Source: Allotamlana fucoidanivorans
GTDB lineage: Bacteria > Bacteroidota > Bacteroidia > Flavobacteriales > Flavobacteriaceae
Direction: 5' to 3'
Assembly: GCF_045788535.1 (NCBI RefSeq)
Contig: NZ_CP074074.1
Location: 2,542,001-2,606,000, forward strand
Length of the DNA: 64,000 nt
Shown: positions 45,565-55,807 of the stretch, in pieces
How the letters are laid out: every line of letters begins with the position of its first letter
Numbering within the stretch: position 1 is the first letter of the stretch
Made by a program: the position numbers and the translations under genes
Notes under the pieces: generated by a model
The model's database searches: none
Seen by the model: the letters and a program-made list of their open reading frames with translations, nothing else
Told to the model about the DNA's origin: nothing

Positions 45565-47201
45565 TGATGAATAAAATAAATAAAGGTTTTATTGTTGTAT
45601 TACTGTGTGTTTGTAGTGTTTTAGTAGCACAAAATAACATTCAAAAACAACCCAACATCATTTTACTGTTTGCAGATGATATCAGTGCCAGAGAGTTGCC
45701 CATTTATAATTCAACTGTTTGGAGCGCTCCAAAAAGTAACACCCAAAAAGGAGGCAACACCTCAAACCTTGAGTTTAGAGCACAAACTCCAGTTTTAGAT
45801 AAGTTAGCAAATCAAGGTTGCTATATTGAAACAGCTTGGGCAGCAACAGTGTGTAGCCCCAGTAGAGCTATGATGATGACTGGGCGTTATGCGCATTTAC
45901 ATAAGTGGTGGCATAACAAAGATAGAGGTAAAGCTCCAAGTGGAAAAGGAAATTGGAATTTATATGAAAGTTCACCTTATAATATTGCCAGTGTAGCTAA
46001 AGCAGGTGGTTATTCCACGTATTGGGCAGGAAAAACCCAAATGAATATTGATGGATTCGAGTTTGATGAAGGCTGTTTTACACCGGGAGAAGGCTCTTAT
46101 AATAAAGCTATTTATACCACAGATTTCAGATTGGAAACAAGAAAAGTAAATGGTAATAAAAAGCTATTTAATGCAGATACAGGTAAGGAGCTAACTCAAA
46201 AAAGTTATGTGCAATCAGGGTGGTATTGGAAACCACATGTACAGTTAAAAAATCATCCCTCAACAGGAAAAGGATTAGTTTGGTGGCCAAATGATAAGAC
46301 ATCTAAGCAAGAAATTGGATTGAATGTTTATGGACCCGATGTAGAGTTGGATTTTGTTTTCGATTTCATGGAGCGAAAGCAAAAAGAAGATCAACCATTT
46401 TTTATTTACCATACCAGCCATTTAGGTCATGATGCTTTCGATTTTTTACATCCAGAGTCTGGACAGAAATGGCCAGGAACACCAAAAATTAGTTGGGATG
46501 GTTCAAAATATACACGTATTACTCCAAATATAACAGGAGATAATGGGGTTTATGATACGCATGAAACCGTAACAGAAAGCGGTATTCATCATCATATTAA
46601 TTATCTAGATTACCAAGTATGGCAATACATGAACAAATTGAAAGAATTAGGTATTGAGAACAATACTATTTTTATCTTTTGTGCAGACAATGGAACCAGT
46701 GGTTACGGTAAGTCTAGTCCCGTGTCGCAGAAAGGAACTCATGTGCCCTTAATTATTTATGCGCCAGGGTTAAATATGACCAAAAAAGGATTTCAAAACG
46801 TATTAGCCAACATGTCTGATATGGTGCCTACTATAGCAGAACTTGGCCATGTAAAAATTCCAGATAGTTATGAAATAAATGGAGAAAGCCTAATACCATT
46901 TTTAACAACCCATAAAAAAACGCACCGCGATTGGGTTTATGGGTATCATATGGAAAAACAAATCATCAGAGGAGATTATGTGCTTAGAGATGGAAATGAT
47001 GTTTGGTATGATGTAAGCCAAAAGCAAAATGACCTAATAAGTTTTCCTAAAATAACCTATTGGGATTCAGTGTCTGAAAACCATAGAAAAGAGCGTGATG
47101 AGTTATTACGTATACTCCCCAAATATAATTTACATGAAGCAGAACATGATGCTCCAAAAAAGGGTAAAGATAAACCTGATCCTTTGACAAAGTATAACTA
47201 A
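45564..47201 (+). CDS. S1-family sulfatase (CSPSR type)
   Basis: 545 residues. The first base of the ATG is the last of the upstream stop (TAATG; coupled); a second in-frame ATG follows at 45567. LFADDISARELP (metal site) and CSPSR (97-101, Cys97 for formylglycine), then GRYAHLHKWWH. Later IFCADNGTSGYGKSS completes the usual active-site set. The C-terminus is lysine-rich (KKGKDKPDPLTKYN). The three sulfatases of this PUL are mutually divergent, suggesting different sulfate positions. Substrate unknown. Confidence 0.88.
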   Translation: MMNKINKGFIVVLLCVCSVLVAQNNIQKQPNIILLFADDISARELPIYNSTVWSAPKSNTQKGGNTSNLEFRAQTPVLDKLANQGCYIETAWAATVCSPSRAMMMTGRYAHLHKWWHNKDRGKAPSGKGNWNLYESSPYNIASVAKAGGYSTYWAGKTQMNIDGFEFDEGCFTPGEGSYNKAIYTTDFRLETRKVNGNKKLFNADTGKELTQKSYVQSGWYWKPHVQLKNHPSTGKGLVWWPNDKTSKQEIGLNVYGPDVELDFVFDFMERKQKEDQPFFIYHTSHLGHDAFDFLHPESGQKWPGTPKISWDGSKYTRITPNITGDNGVYDTHETVTESGIHHHINYLDYQVWQYMNKLKELGIENNTIFIFCADNGTSGYGKSSPVSQKGTHVPLIIYAPGLNMTKKGFQNVLANMSDMVPTIAELGHVKIPDSYEINGESLIPFLTTHKKTHRDWVYGYHMEKQIIRGDYVLRDGNDVWYDVSQKQNDLISFPKITYWDSVSENHRKERDELLRILPKYNLHEAEHDAPKKGKDKPDPLTKYN

Positions 47202-47225
47202 CTAATTAAGAGCTAAATAGATATA

Positions 47226-49655
47226 ATGAACATTAAAATATTCAGCTTAATTATAGTCTTTATTTCAATATCTAGTGTTACTCAAGCGCAAACAGCATTT
47301 GAAGAAGATTTTGAGACTAAAGCCAATGGCTTAGATTTAACCACTGAAGGATATCAACTCTCTAAAGATGTTAATTACAGTGGAAATATAACAGCAACTG
47401 TAACCGAAAATAGCGGTAATAAATTTGCCAGAATGCTAGCCTCAACTAATGGCGGTGCAAAAATGCAAATTGCAAAAACAATAGATGTTGTGGCAGGAAA
47501 AACCTATACTTTTGAGATGGAATCTAAGGGGCCTTTTAAAAGACAGTTACGAGTTTTTTCGATTTCAGATGAGTTAATTCAGGTATCTTCAGATTATAAA
47601 CCTTCAACAGCTCAGGAGGAAACTTCTTGGAAGAAAATGTCAGTATCATTTTATGTTCCCAATGGCGTATCAAGTGTCAAAATAGCATTTTATCATTATT
47701 GGTCAGGAACCATAGATTTAGATAATATTAAGGTTTTTGAAATTTTAAGGCAAACCAAATATTATTTGAGTAGTGCTGGAGATGATAGTGGTTCAGGGAA
47801 TATTGATGCACCTTGGGCGAGTTTGTATAAAATTAGTGACACACCACTATTTCCTGGAGATAAGGTGTTCTTTAATAGGGGAGATCGGTTTGATGGGCAT
47901 TTTGTTATAAATGGTTCTGGAGAAATGAACAACCCAATTACCATAACGTCATATGGTAGTGGTAATAAACCGATAATATCAGGCGAAGTAGGAGCTGCTG
48001 GTGGAAGCGATTATAAAGAAGCTATTTTAATTGAAAATAATGATAATATTACTATTGAAGATATAGAGGTTAGGAATGATAGAGAGGTGGCTCGATCTGG
48101 GGTTGCTGATACCGATGGTTTTGGAATATCCATTGATAACAGTAGTGATCAGATCATGAAAAACTTCATTTTTAGAAATATTATCGTCAAGAATGTATTC
48201 GCTGTCCAGCCCATGTTAAATCCGGAGGATTTTGATGCCATTCAGGTTTCTGGAATTCGTTTTACATGTTCTAAAAATACAGAAATAGGAAAGGAAAAAA
48301 ATATTCAAAACATACTTATTGAGGATTCATATTTTACAAATTTACAGCGTTTGGGAATTCAGTTTAAACATAGTGGAGGGAATGAAGGTGTTGGTAATGA
48401 CGAAATCAATCGAAATAAGGATATTATTGTTAGAAATAACGAGTTTTATTATAATGGTGGTTCAGCAGTGCTTCCAAATCGTACCTACAATTGTTTAATA
48501 GAGAATAACATCATTGATCATCCGGGAGCAACGACAGATTCAAGAATGCCCGGGCGTGGAAGTTCGGTATGGAATATTTGGTCCATCAATACAGTAGTTC
48601 AGTATAATATGTGCCTAAGTACCAGAGGATATTTAGATTCTTATGGAATTCATATTGATAAAGAAAATGAAAATACTTTTGTTCAATATAACTATATGGA
48701 TGATTGTGAAGGCGGTTTTGTTGAAATTTTGGCAGGAAATAAAAACGCAGTTTACAGGTTTAATGTTAGTGTAAATAGTGGGTTTAGAGTATCAAACTGG
48801 GCTAATAGTAACTGTACAATTTATGTTTACTCTGACCGATGGGTAGATCCGCCCAATAGCCTGAATTTAAATGATGGTGTTTATATAAATAACAATACAG
48901 TGGTAATTAATAAAGGAACGAAACCTAACGGAGATTCGTTTACCACTAGTATCAGCCTTGATGGAAAAAACATGTTTGTTTATAACAATATTTTTTCTTC
49001 AACAAATGGCTCAGGAATGGGTGCAAATAACTTTGCAATCAATGCCAACGGAACACCTTTAACCGTAACTAATAACTTGTTTGAAGGTACTGTGAACCCA
49101 GACTGGATAAATACAGATACTAATCCACAAATAGGGAGTGCTCTCTTTACAAGTGTTGGTGAACATAAATTTGCTTTTCAAGTTCATGAAAATAGTTTGG
49201 CCGTAAATAACGGTATTTCAATTCAAGGTCCAGTTTTGCTAGGTGCGGGAACTGGAGTATTTGAAAATGTACCTGCATATCCTAATGTTGATTTTTATGG
49301 AAACCCTATCGATTTGGCTTCAGGAACACCAAATATTGGTGCTTATAACGGGAAGTCCAATGATGACCTTTTAAGTAACAAAAACAATATTTCAAAATTA
49401 GATTTATCCTGGCGAGTTTATCCTAATTCAGAGGTTTCTGAACTTGTTATAACAAACCCTGCTCTAAAATCAAATGCCCCTCTAGAATTGAAATTAGCAA
49501 ACCTGAAAGGTCAAATTGTGATGTCTAAAAAGATTGTTAAGCATGAAAATCAGTATAGACTTAAATTGCCTTTAGGCTTATCAAACGGTATTTATGTTCT
49601 TAATTTGAATATTGACACTATTTCACATAGCAGAAAAATTATACTCCATAAATAG
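47226..49655 (+). CDS. secreted parallel beta-helix protein with CBM-like N-domain and type IX tail
   Basis: 809 residues: signal peptide (to TQAQ), a jelly-roll CBM-like region (about 23-175), then a right-handed parallel beta-helix (about 180-640). The helix shows recurrent turns (EDIEVRNDREVARSGVAD in part, IIVRNNEFYYNGGSAVLPN in part). The end is a type IX sorting domain (SNGIYVLNLNIDT). Parallel beta-helix enzymes of this kind are polysaccharide lyases or related glycosidases. I cannot assign a family or catalytic residues. It lies between two sulfatases, so a depolymerase or side-chain enzyme for the same polymer is inferred. Confidence 0.7.
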   Translation: MNIKIFSLIIVFISISSVTQAQTAFEEDFETKANGLDLTTEGYQLSKDVNYSGNITATVTENSGNKFARMLASTNGGAKMQIAKTIDVVAGKTYTFEMESKGPFKRQLRVFSISDELIQVSSDYKPSTAQEETSWKKMSVSFYVPNGVSSVKIAFYHYWSGTIDLDNIKVFEILRQTKYYLSSAGDDSGSGNIDAPWASLYKISDTPLFPGDKVFFNRGDRFDGHFVINGSGEMNNPITITSYGSGNKPIISGEVGAAGGSDYKEAILIENNDNITIEDIEVRNDREVARSGVADTDGFGISIDNSSDQIMKNFIFRNIIVKNVFAVQPMLNPEDFDAIQVSGIRFTCSKNTEIGKEKNIQNILIEDSYFTNLQRLGIQFKHSGGNEGVGNDEINRNKDIIVRNNEFYYNGGSAVLPNRTYNCLIENNIIDHPGATTDSRMPGRGSSVWNIWSINTVVQYNMCLSTRGYLDSYGIHIDKENENTFVQYNYMDDCEGGFVEILAGNKNAVYRFNVSVNSGFRVSNWANSNCTIYVYSDRWVDPPNSLNLNDGVYINNNTVVINKGTKPNGDSFTTSISLDGKNMFVYNNIFSSTNGSGMGANNFAINANGTPLTVTNNLFEGTVNPDWINTDTNPQIGSALFTSVGEHKFAFQVHENSLAVNNGISIQGPVLLGAGTGVFENVPAYPNVDFYGNPIDLASGTPNIGAYNGKSNDDLLSNKNNISKLDLSWRVYPNSEVSELVITNPALKSNAPLELKLANLKGQIVMSKKIVKHENQYRLKLPLGLSNGIYVLNLNIDTISHSRKIILHK

Positions 49656-49672
49656 AATTAATAACTTCTAAA

Positions 49673-51499
49673 ATGAATAGAATAATTATTTGTGTGGCAT
49701 TGTTAACGTGTATGTTTTTTAAGGCCGCTTTTGCACAAAATCAACCCAACATACTTTGGATTGTTACAGATGACCACAGGTATGATGCTGTGAGAGCATT
49801 TAATAAAATGCTAACTGGTAATGAAATGAGTGAATTGGGTTATGTGGAGTCCCCTAATATTGACCGCCTATCAGAAATGGGAACCACATTTATAAATACG
49901 TATTGTCAGGCACAGGGTTGCGCGCCTTCAAGGTCTTCAATGCATATGGGGCGTTATCCTTTTAGAAGCGGAATTTATGAATTTGAATACTATAATAATA
50001 AGGCAGAACACTTACAACCAACATTGCCTGAACAATTGGAAGCGTTAGGTTATCAAACTTTACGCGTAGGTAAGCTAGGTGTACGCATTAAAACTCTTAA
50101 TGAAAAAGGAAAAGCCATAAAGCATAACATTTATCAGAATAATATTGACTTTAAAAAATTAGGTAGAGATGGTTTTACTGCTTGGGGTAAAGATTGGTTT
50201 TATGAATTAGATGGTAAAAAGTTTGATAAAGTCATTAAAAACCTTGAATATTTTGTAACTGATGAAGGGGAGTTTAAATACACCTCATTAGAATTGGAGA
50301 AACTAAGACCAGAATATACAGGAATGGCAGAAAATACGCTTAAGGAATATGATATTCTGAGACATTATAACAAGAAAAAAGGCAAGTATATTGATAAAGG
50401 CATGATTTTATCAGGAGTAAGCTCAAGAAAAGCGGGTAACACTAGAGATGGCTATTATACTTCGGTTTTTATAGACTATTTGAAAAATAAGGGTAAAACT
50501 TTTACTGTTGGTTCACAAACTATTGCAGGTATAGAAGAAAACAAACCACAGTTTTTTTATATAGGATATGATTTTCCTCATACACCAGTATTGCCCCCGG
50601 CAAGCTACAGAGAACGTTTTAAGAAGTATACTTATCAGGTACCAGAGTTTAATGAAGTAGAGTTAAATAAAATGCCTGCACAACTGAAAAAGCAGCGTAG
50701 TTTTGGAGCATCAGACCATTTTACAGACCAAGAAAAACAAAAAATGATTCAGGACTATTTTGCGTTTTGTGCCTATGGAGATAATTTGGTAGGTCAGGCC
50801 GTTGATGCGTTTATCACATACAACGAAGCACGAAACAAACCTTATTTAATTGTTTATGTGAATGGTGACCATGGTTGGAAACTAAATGATCATGGCTCGG
50901 TTTCTAAATTTACACCTTGGGATGTTGATGCTCATAACCCCATAGTTGTGGTATCTTCTGATAAAAATAAGTTTCCAGAGGGTAAAGTTATTACGGATTT
51001 TACAGAGTTTGTTGATGTTGCACCCACTATATTATCGGCTGTAGGCGCTCAGTTATCTGATGAAAAATATCAATATTTAGACGGTTTAGATATGGCTTTG
51101 GTGGCTTCAGGAAAAGCACCAAAACGAGACTATGTGATAGGCGAAAGTCATGCTGTTACTGGTCCCAGAGCATTCATTAGAACAAAGGATTATGTGTTTT
51201 CTATGCAAACACGTCCGCATAAAAAGCGAGGCGTGGATTTAGAATGGGCATTAAATGCAACCTATGAAGCGTTAGATCCAGCATTGTATCATATGCCATC
51301 AGACCCTAAAGAAGTTAATAACTTAGCTTTTGATAAGGCACATGAAGCTGTGGCAATGAAAATGAAAGACAAACTAATTAAAATTGTTTTGGGAGATAAC
51401 CGTGTAGAAGTTGGTTGGGGAGATAAAGCAGAAGGTATTGCGGTTTACAGAAGTAATTTTGCACCTGGAGTACATGATTATAAATTATCATTAAAATAA
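49673..51499 (+). CDS. S1-family sulfatase (CAPSR type)
   Basis: 608 residues with a signal peptide (to FAQ). LWIVTDDHRYDAV (Asp33/34), CAPSR (83-87, Cys83 for formylglycine), then FYIGYDFPHTPVLPPASY and YVNGDHGWKLNDHGS, which resemble the iduronate/heparan-type branch. Long insert of about 120 residues (to the GKYIDKGMILSGVSS stretch). Acts on sulfate esters of oligosaccharides outside the cytoplasm. Seventeen bases after the beta-helix gene and seven before the next one. The real regiospecificity is unknown. Confidence 0.88.
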   Translation: MNRIIICVALLTCMFFKAAFAQNQPNILWIVTDDHRYDAVRAFNKMLTGNEMSELGYVESPNIDRLSEMGTTFINTYCQAQGCAPSRSSMHMGRYPFRSGIYEFEYYNNKAEHLQPTLPEQLEALGYQTLRVGKLGVRIKTLNEKGKAIKHNIYQNNIDFKKLGRDGFTAWGKDWFYELDGKKFDKVIKNLEYFVTDEGEFKYTSLELEKLRPEYTGMAENTLKEYDILRHYNKKKGKYIDKGMILSGVSSRKAGNTRDGYYTSVFIDYLKNKGKTFTVGSQTIAGIEENKPQFFYIGYDFPHTPVLPPASYRERFKKYTYQVPEFNEVELNKMPAQLKKQRSFGASDHFTDQEKQKMIQDYFAFCAYGDNLVGQAVDAFITYNEARNKPYLIVYVNGDHGWKLNDHGSVSKFTPWDVDAHNPIVVVSSDKNKFPEGKVITDFTEFVDVAPTILSAVGAQLSDEKYQYLDGLDMALVASGKAPKRDYVIGESHAVTGPRAFIRTKDYVFSMQTRPHKKRGVDLEWALNATYEALDPALYHMPSDPKEVNNLAFDKAHEAVAMKMKDKLIKIVLGDNRVEVGWGDKAEGIAVYRSNFAPGVHDYKLSLK

Positions 51500-51506
51500 A
51501 TCAATT

Positions 51507-52709
51507 ATGAACAAGTTTTGTACATGTTTATTTCTTGTATTTTTAAGTATAAGTGGTTTTGCTCAAGAAGCTGATATTGCTACATTTTTAAATATTAAGT
51601 CATTTGGAGCTAAAGGTGATGGTAAAACTGATGATACAATAGCCTTTGAAAAAGCTATGGAAGCAGCTACCAAATCTGAAGGAACTGTTTATTTTCCACA
51701 TGGTAAATATCTTATTAATCCGGTAAAAGTTCCAAGCCACATTACACTTTTGGGCTATTCAGCTTGGGCTTATGCTAATAAGGATAAGCAAGATAAGGAT
51801 TATATAGGTAAAACTATTTTAATTGCAAAATCAGGTAATGCCCGTGCCTTATTAGATTTAGGAAATAATCGCGGTATTCGTATAATAGGTTTAACGCTTG
51901 ATGGTAAGCAATTAGGAAAGCGCATGCATGGCGTTTATGCCCGACATTCAGGGTGTGAACAACATAATAATATTGAAGATTGTAGAATTCAACAATTTAG
52001 CGGTTCAGGTATTCGATTAGAGCGTTCATGGGTGTTTTCTGTACGCCGAAATCTATTAATGTTTAACCAAGAACATGGTGTTGATATTACCGGAGGCTAT
52101 GATGGCTGGATTATTGATAATCAACTAACAGCCAATAAAGGATATGGTTTGTTTGCTCGTGGAGAACCACATCCAGATAAGACTGATGCGGAAATAAAAG
52201 ATTTAAGATTCTTTGGTGGTGCTTCGGTTATGGTTACGGCTAACCGAATAGAATGGAACAAAGAGGGAGGAATTTCTCTAAATCATTCAAATTCAATGCA
52301 AATTACAGGTTGTGCTATTGACCATAATTTTGGACCAGGTATTAAAATTACCAATGGAACGGCTCATACCATTTCAGGTAATTTATTGCGTAGTAACGGG
52401 GTTGATGCTAAAGAAGATGCTTGTTCACAAATATGGCTGGAAAATCTTAAAGGCGTATCGGTTACCGGAAACTCTATTTGGGGTTGGTATAATCGTAAAG
52501 AACATAAATTTGAATTTCCATATCCGTTTTACGGTATAATTATTAAGAATCTTAAGGGAAGTGTCATTTCCCAAAATGCCATGTATCATAGCTCCAGCAA
52601 AGAAGGGGTAAGTGATAGAGGTGGAAATGAAACCTCAATTATAAAGGATAACGCCTATGTTAAGCCTATTATTGAAAAGACTGAAAACGGTTTTCGTTTA
52701 GTAAACTAA
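51507..52709 (+). CDS. right-handed beta-helix protein (pectate-lyase-3/glycosidase-like)
   Basis: 400 residues with a signal peptide (to FAQ). It begins FGAKGDGKTDDTIAFEKAME, the hallmark of the Pectate_lyase_3/GH28-like superfamily, and shows later helical turns (GVDITGGYDGWIIDNQLTA in part; GISLNHSNSMQITGCAID in part). Members are lyases, GH28 glycosidases and phage tail-type enzymes. No firm catalytic triad recognised. The second beta-helix protein in the PUL, unrelated in the N-domain to the first. Probably a secreted or periplasmic glycan-cleaving enzyme. Confidence 0.7.
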   Translation: MNKFCTCLFLVFLSISGFAQEADIATFLNIKSFGAKGDGKTDDTIAFEKAMEAATKSEGTVYFPHGKYLINPVKVPSHITLLGYSAWAYANKDKQDKDYIGKTILIAKSGNARALLDLGNNRGIRIIGLTLDGKQLGKRMHGVYARHSGCEQHNNIEDCRIQQFSGSGIRLERSWVFSVRRNLLMFNQEHGVDITGGYDGWIIDNQLTANKGYGLFARGEPHPDKTDAEIKDLRFFGGASVMVTANRIEWNKEGGISLNHSNSMQITGCAIDHNFGPGIKITNGTAHTISGNLLRSNGVDAKEDACSQIWLENLKGVSVTGNSIWGWYNRKEHKFEFPYPFYGIIIKNLKGSVISQNAMYHSSSKEGVSDRGGNETSIIKDNAYVKPIIEKTENGFRLVN

Positions 52710-52719
52710 CCATAATGAA

Positions 52720-54522
52720 ATGAAGAAAATACTTTTATTCCTAGTTGTTATTTTAGAGCTGAATATGGCTTTTGCGCAATCCAAAAATATTTTGGCATTG
52801 CCGGAAAATCAGGCTCCAGAGGATAGAATCTGTTTTGCCTTATATACGGTTCATGATAATATATTGAAGTTAACAGCTCAGTTTTATCCTATTAAGGATT
52901 ATGAACCATTTTCATCTTTGCTTCAAATAAAAAATGGTGACATATGGGAAACCCTTCAGGAATCAGATATAGAATATCCAGGTTATACGTCTCATTTTAG
53001 AATAGAACATTGGGATGACACCAAACAGAAAAATTATCGCATTGTACATAACAACAAAGCATTTTATGAAGGCACCATTCAAAAAAATCCAAATGCCAAA
53101 GATGAAATTGTTATGGCGGCATTTTCTTGCCTATCTATTTACAAAAGACATGGGGGGCAAGAGCCAGCTAAAGATATTATAGACAATCTTAAGAAGCTTA
53201 AACCCGATGTTTTATTTTTTGCTGGAGATCAAGTATATAACCATAGTGAGCACTATAAAAACTGGATAAAATTTGGAGAATCTTTTGGAGAATTAATTAG
53301 TAACACGCCAACAATTACCATTCCTGATGATCATGATGTTGGCCAAGGTAATTTATGGGGTAATGGCGGAAAAAAAATAAGCAGTAGAGATGGCGATCAA
53401 GGCGGATATTATATGCCTGTAAATTATATAAAAGAGGTAGAGCGCACCCAAACAAGTCATTTACCCGATCCATATGATCCCACGCCAATAGAACAGGGTA
53501 TTGGGGTGTATTACACGAATCTTACCTGGGGAGGCATTAGTTTTGCCATTATTGAAGATAGAAAATTTAAATCTGGCCCTAAGCGCGTTCTGGAAAAGAA
53601 ACATTATAAAGACACACGTGAAATGGATGTTGACGGCGCTACCTTATTGGGTGAAAGACAATTAGATTTTCTCGAAGACTGGACAACCAATTGGAAAGAT
53701 GCCGATATGAAAGCGGTGTTATCTCAAACCATTTTTACAAACTTAGCAACACATACACCAACCATTGATAAAAAACAGCGTTATAGTACAGATGCTAACG
53801 GTTGGCCGCAATCGGGAAGAAATAAAGCTTTAAAGGTTATTAGAAAAAGCTTTTCTTGTATGATAGCAGGCGATCAGCATCTAGGCTCTGTAGTGCATCA
53901 TGGTGTTGAAGATTGGAATAATGCAGGATTTTCTTTTGCAGTGCCTGCAACATCAAATTTTTGGATGCGTTGGTGGAATCCAGATGCGCCTGGCAAAAAT
54001 AGAATGAAAGGGGCTCCAGATTATACGGGAGAGTTCAAAGACGCTTTTCATAATAAAATTACCGTACATGCCGTGGCTAATCCTACGCATAAAGACAATA
54101 AACCCAGAGAAGATTTATTAAAAGGACGCGCAGCAGGTTATGGTATTATAAAATTTAACAAACCTAACCGACAAATCACTTTTGAATGCTGGGAGCGTAA
54201 TGTAGATATGTTTGCCCCTAACAGTAGGCCGTATACAGGATGGCCAGTAACATGCAATCAAGAGGATAACTTTCTTATAAAAAACGGGTATGAACTTCCT
54301 ACGTTAAAGCTGTCAAAATCTAATCAGGTGGTCACCGTCAGAGATAGGTATACTAAAGACGTGATTCATTCCATTCGAATTAAAGGCAATACTTACAAAC
54401 CCAAAGTGATGTATTCAGGAATTTATACTGTTGAAGTAGGTGAAGGAGAAGCTATGCAGTCACTTTATGACCTTGAGGCAAAGACAAAGAACAAAGACAT
54501 TATATCTGTAGAAATTTTGTAA
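52720..54522 (+). CDS. PhoD-like metallophosphatase family protein
   Basis: 600 residues with a signal peptide (to AFAQ). The calcineurin-like PhoD metal-binding pattern is visible: GDQVYN (169-174), PDDHD (202-206) and GDQHLG (384-389). PhoD enzymes split phosphodiesters or phosphomonoesters outside the cytoplasm. The N-terminal 130 residues form a beta-domain not typical of the core. Membership in a PUL with sulfatases and galactanases is unusual. It might act on a glycan ester (phosphate, or another ester) rather than on alkaline phosphatase substrates. Ten bases after the beta-helix gene. Confidence 0.75.
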   Translation: MKKILLFLVVILELNMAFAQSKNILALPENQAPEDRICFALYTVHDNILKLTAQFYPIKDYEPFSSLLQIKNGDIWETLQESDIEYPGYTSHFRIEHWDDTKQKNYRIVHNNKAFYEGTIQKNPNAKDEIVMAAFSCLSIYKRHGGQEPAKDIIDNLKKLKPDVLFFAGDQVYNHSEHYKNWIKFGESFGELISNTPTITIPDDHDVGQGNLWGNGGKKISSRDGDQGGYYMPVNYIKEVERTQTSHLPDPYDPTPIEQGIGVYYTNLTWGGISFAIIEDRKFKSGPKRVLEKKHYKDTREMDVDGATLLGERQLDFLEDWTTNWKDADMKAVLSQTIFTNLATHTPTIDKKQRYSTDANGWPQSGRNKALKVIRKSFSCMIAGDQHLGSVVHHGVEDWNNAGFSFAVPATSNFWMRWWNPDAPGKNRMKGAPDYTGEFKDAFHNKITVHAVANPTHKDNKPREDLLKGRAAGYGIIKFNKPNRQITFECWERNVDMFAPNSRPYTGWPVTCNQEDNFLIKNGYELPTLKLSKSNQVVTVRDRYTKDVIHSIRIKGNTYKPKVMYSGIYTVEVGEGEAMQSLYDLEAKTKNKDIISVEIL

Positions 54523-54540
54523 ATAACACACTTCTGTAAA

Positions 54541-55797
54541 ATGAGTAATATGCAAAATATGATTAGATGTGGTTTTATCTGTATACTTTTTATGGTTTAT
54601 GGGGTAGAAGCACAAGTAGCAAGCGTAGGGCCACCTAAACCACCATTAGGGAAACGCTGGGTTTTAAATCCTGATTTTTCCGATGAATTTAATGGCACAG
54701 AACTAGACACTACTAAATGGTTGAATTATCACCCTACATGGATTGGCAGACCACCAGGACTTTTCATGCCGTCTCAGGTTTCTGTTAAAGATGGATTTCT
54801 TCAAATAAAAGGCGAAAAAATGAAACAAGATACTATTGTGCATGCCTATGGGAAAGACATTGTTTTTAATATTAAAGGAGGTGCGGTAGTTTCAAAAAAG
54901 GCGGCGTTTTTAGGTTATTATGAATGCAGAGTTAAAGCAGCTGCAACATCCATGAGTACTACATTTTGGTTTTCAGGAAATAATGTCACGGGACCAAAGG
55001 GCTGTGACCAGTATAGTCAAGAATGGGATATTCAGGAATGTATTGGTAAACAAGGAGACTTTAAGGGAAGCTATTTTGCCAGTGGGATGCATTCAAATGC
55101 ACATTATTGGTATAATGACTGTGAAGGGGAAAGGCATGACTACAGAGCTTCGCAAGTACGATTTGAGAACGAAGAGGTAGCTTCAAAAGATTTTCATGTG
55201 TATGGCGGATGGTGGCGTGATGCTTTACATGCCAGTTATTATTACGATAATCGCGCTCCTAAACATCAAAAGTTTTTTGATTCTATAAGTAGTAAACCTA
55301 TGAATACACCAATGTATATGCGTTTGGTTTGTGAAACCTACCCTTTTCCTTGGATTTCATTACCAACAGATGAGGAGTTGGCTGATGATACTAAGAACAC
55401 CGTTTATTATGATTGGGTAAGAGGTTATGAATTAGTTGATGTTCATGAAAGCACAACATTGAAACCTGAAGCGTTGATTAAAATCTATGATGAAGGCGTG
55501 TATTTTGAACAGAGTGTTTTACAAGTTAAAAGCACTAACAAGCTAAAAATACCACTCACCTATAAAGCCAATGTTGATAGAACAGTGACTTTAAAGTTGT
55601 TGAACGAGGAAGGTAAAATGGTGGCTCAAAAGAAATTTACAGCCCATGCAGGCTATGCTAATATGGAGTTTGATTTTGAACTTCTTCAAGTTCCTAAAAG
55701 AAGTTCAAATTATAAACTAGTAAGCCATATGTGTATAAAAGAGCAAAAGGATCAAATATTAGATATTAATACTATAATCATTAACCTAAAAAACTAA
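54541..55797 (+). CDS. GH16 endo-galactanase (agarase/porphyranase-like)
   Basis: 418 residues; further in-frame ATGs occur at 54550 and 54559, and the signal peptide ends about residue 24 (GVEAQ). GH16 jelly-roll: DFSDEFNGTELDTTKW, HPTWIGRPPGLFMPSQVSV, and the beta-bulge catalytic ExDxxE as Glu161-Asp163-Glu166 in SQEWDIQE. This group includes agarases and porphyranases, endo-enzymes that cut beta-linked galactose in red-algal galactans. A C-terminal region of about 100 residues is added. The GH117 follows after ten bases, and the pair indicates an agar-type substrate. Confidence 0.82.
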   Translation: MSNMQNMIRCGFICILFMVYGVEAQVASVGPPKPPLGKRWVLNPDFSDEFNGTELDTTKWLNYHPTWIGRPPGLFMPSQVSVKDGFLQIKGEKMKQDTIVHAYGKDIVFNIKGGAVVSKKAAFLGYYECRVKAAATSMSTTFWFSGNNVTGPKGCDQYSQEWDIQECIGKQGDFKGSYFASGMHSNAHYWYNDCEGERHDYRASQVRFENEEVASKDFHVYGGWWRDALHASYYYDNRAPKHQKFFDSISSKPMNTPMYMRLVCETYPFPWISLPTDEELADDTKNTVYYDWVRGYELVDVHESTTLKPEALIKIYDEGVYFEQSVLQVKSTNKLKIPLTYKANVDRTVTLKLLNEEGKMVAQKKFTAHAGYANMEFDFELLQVPKRSSNYKLVSHMCIKEQKDQILDINTIIINLKN

Positions 55798-55807
55798 ATA
55801 AGATATA

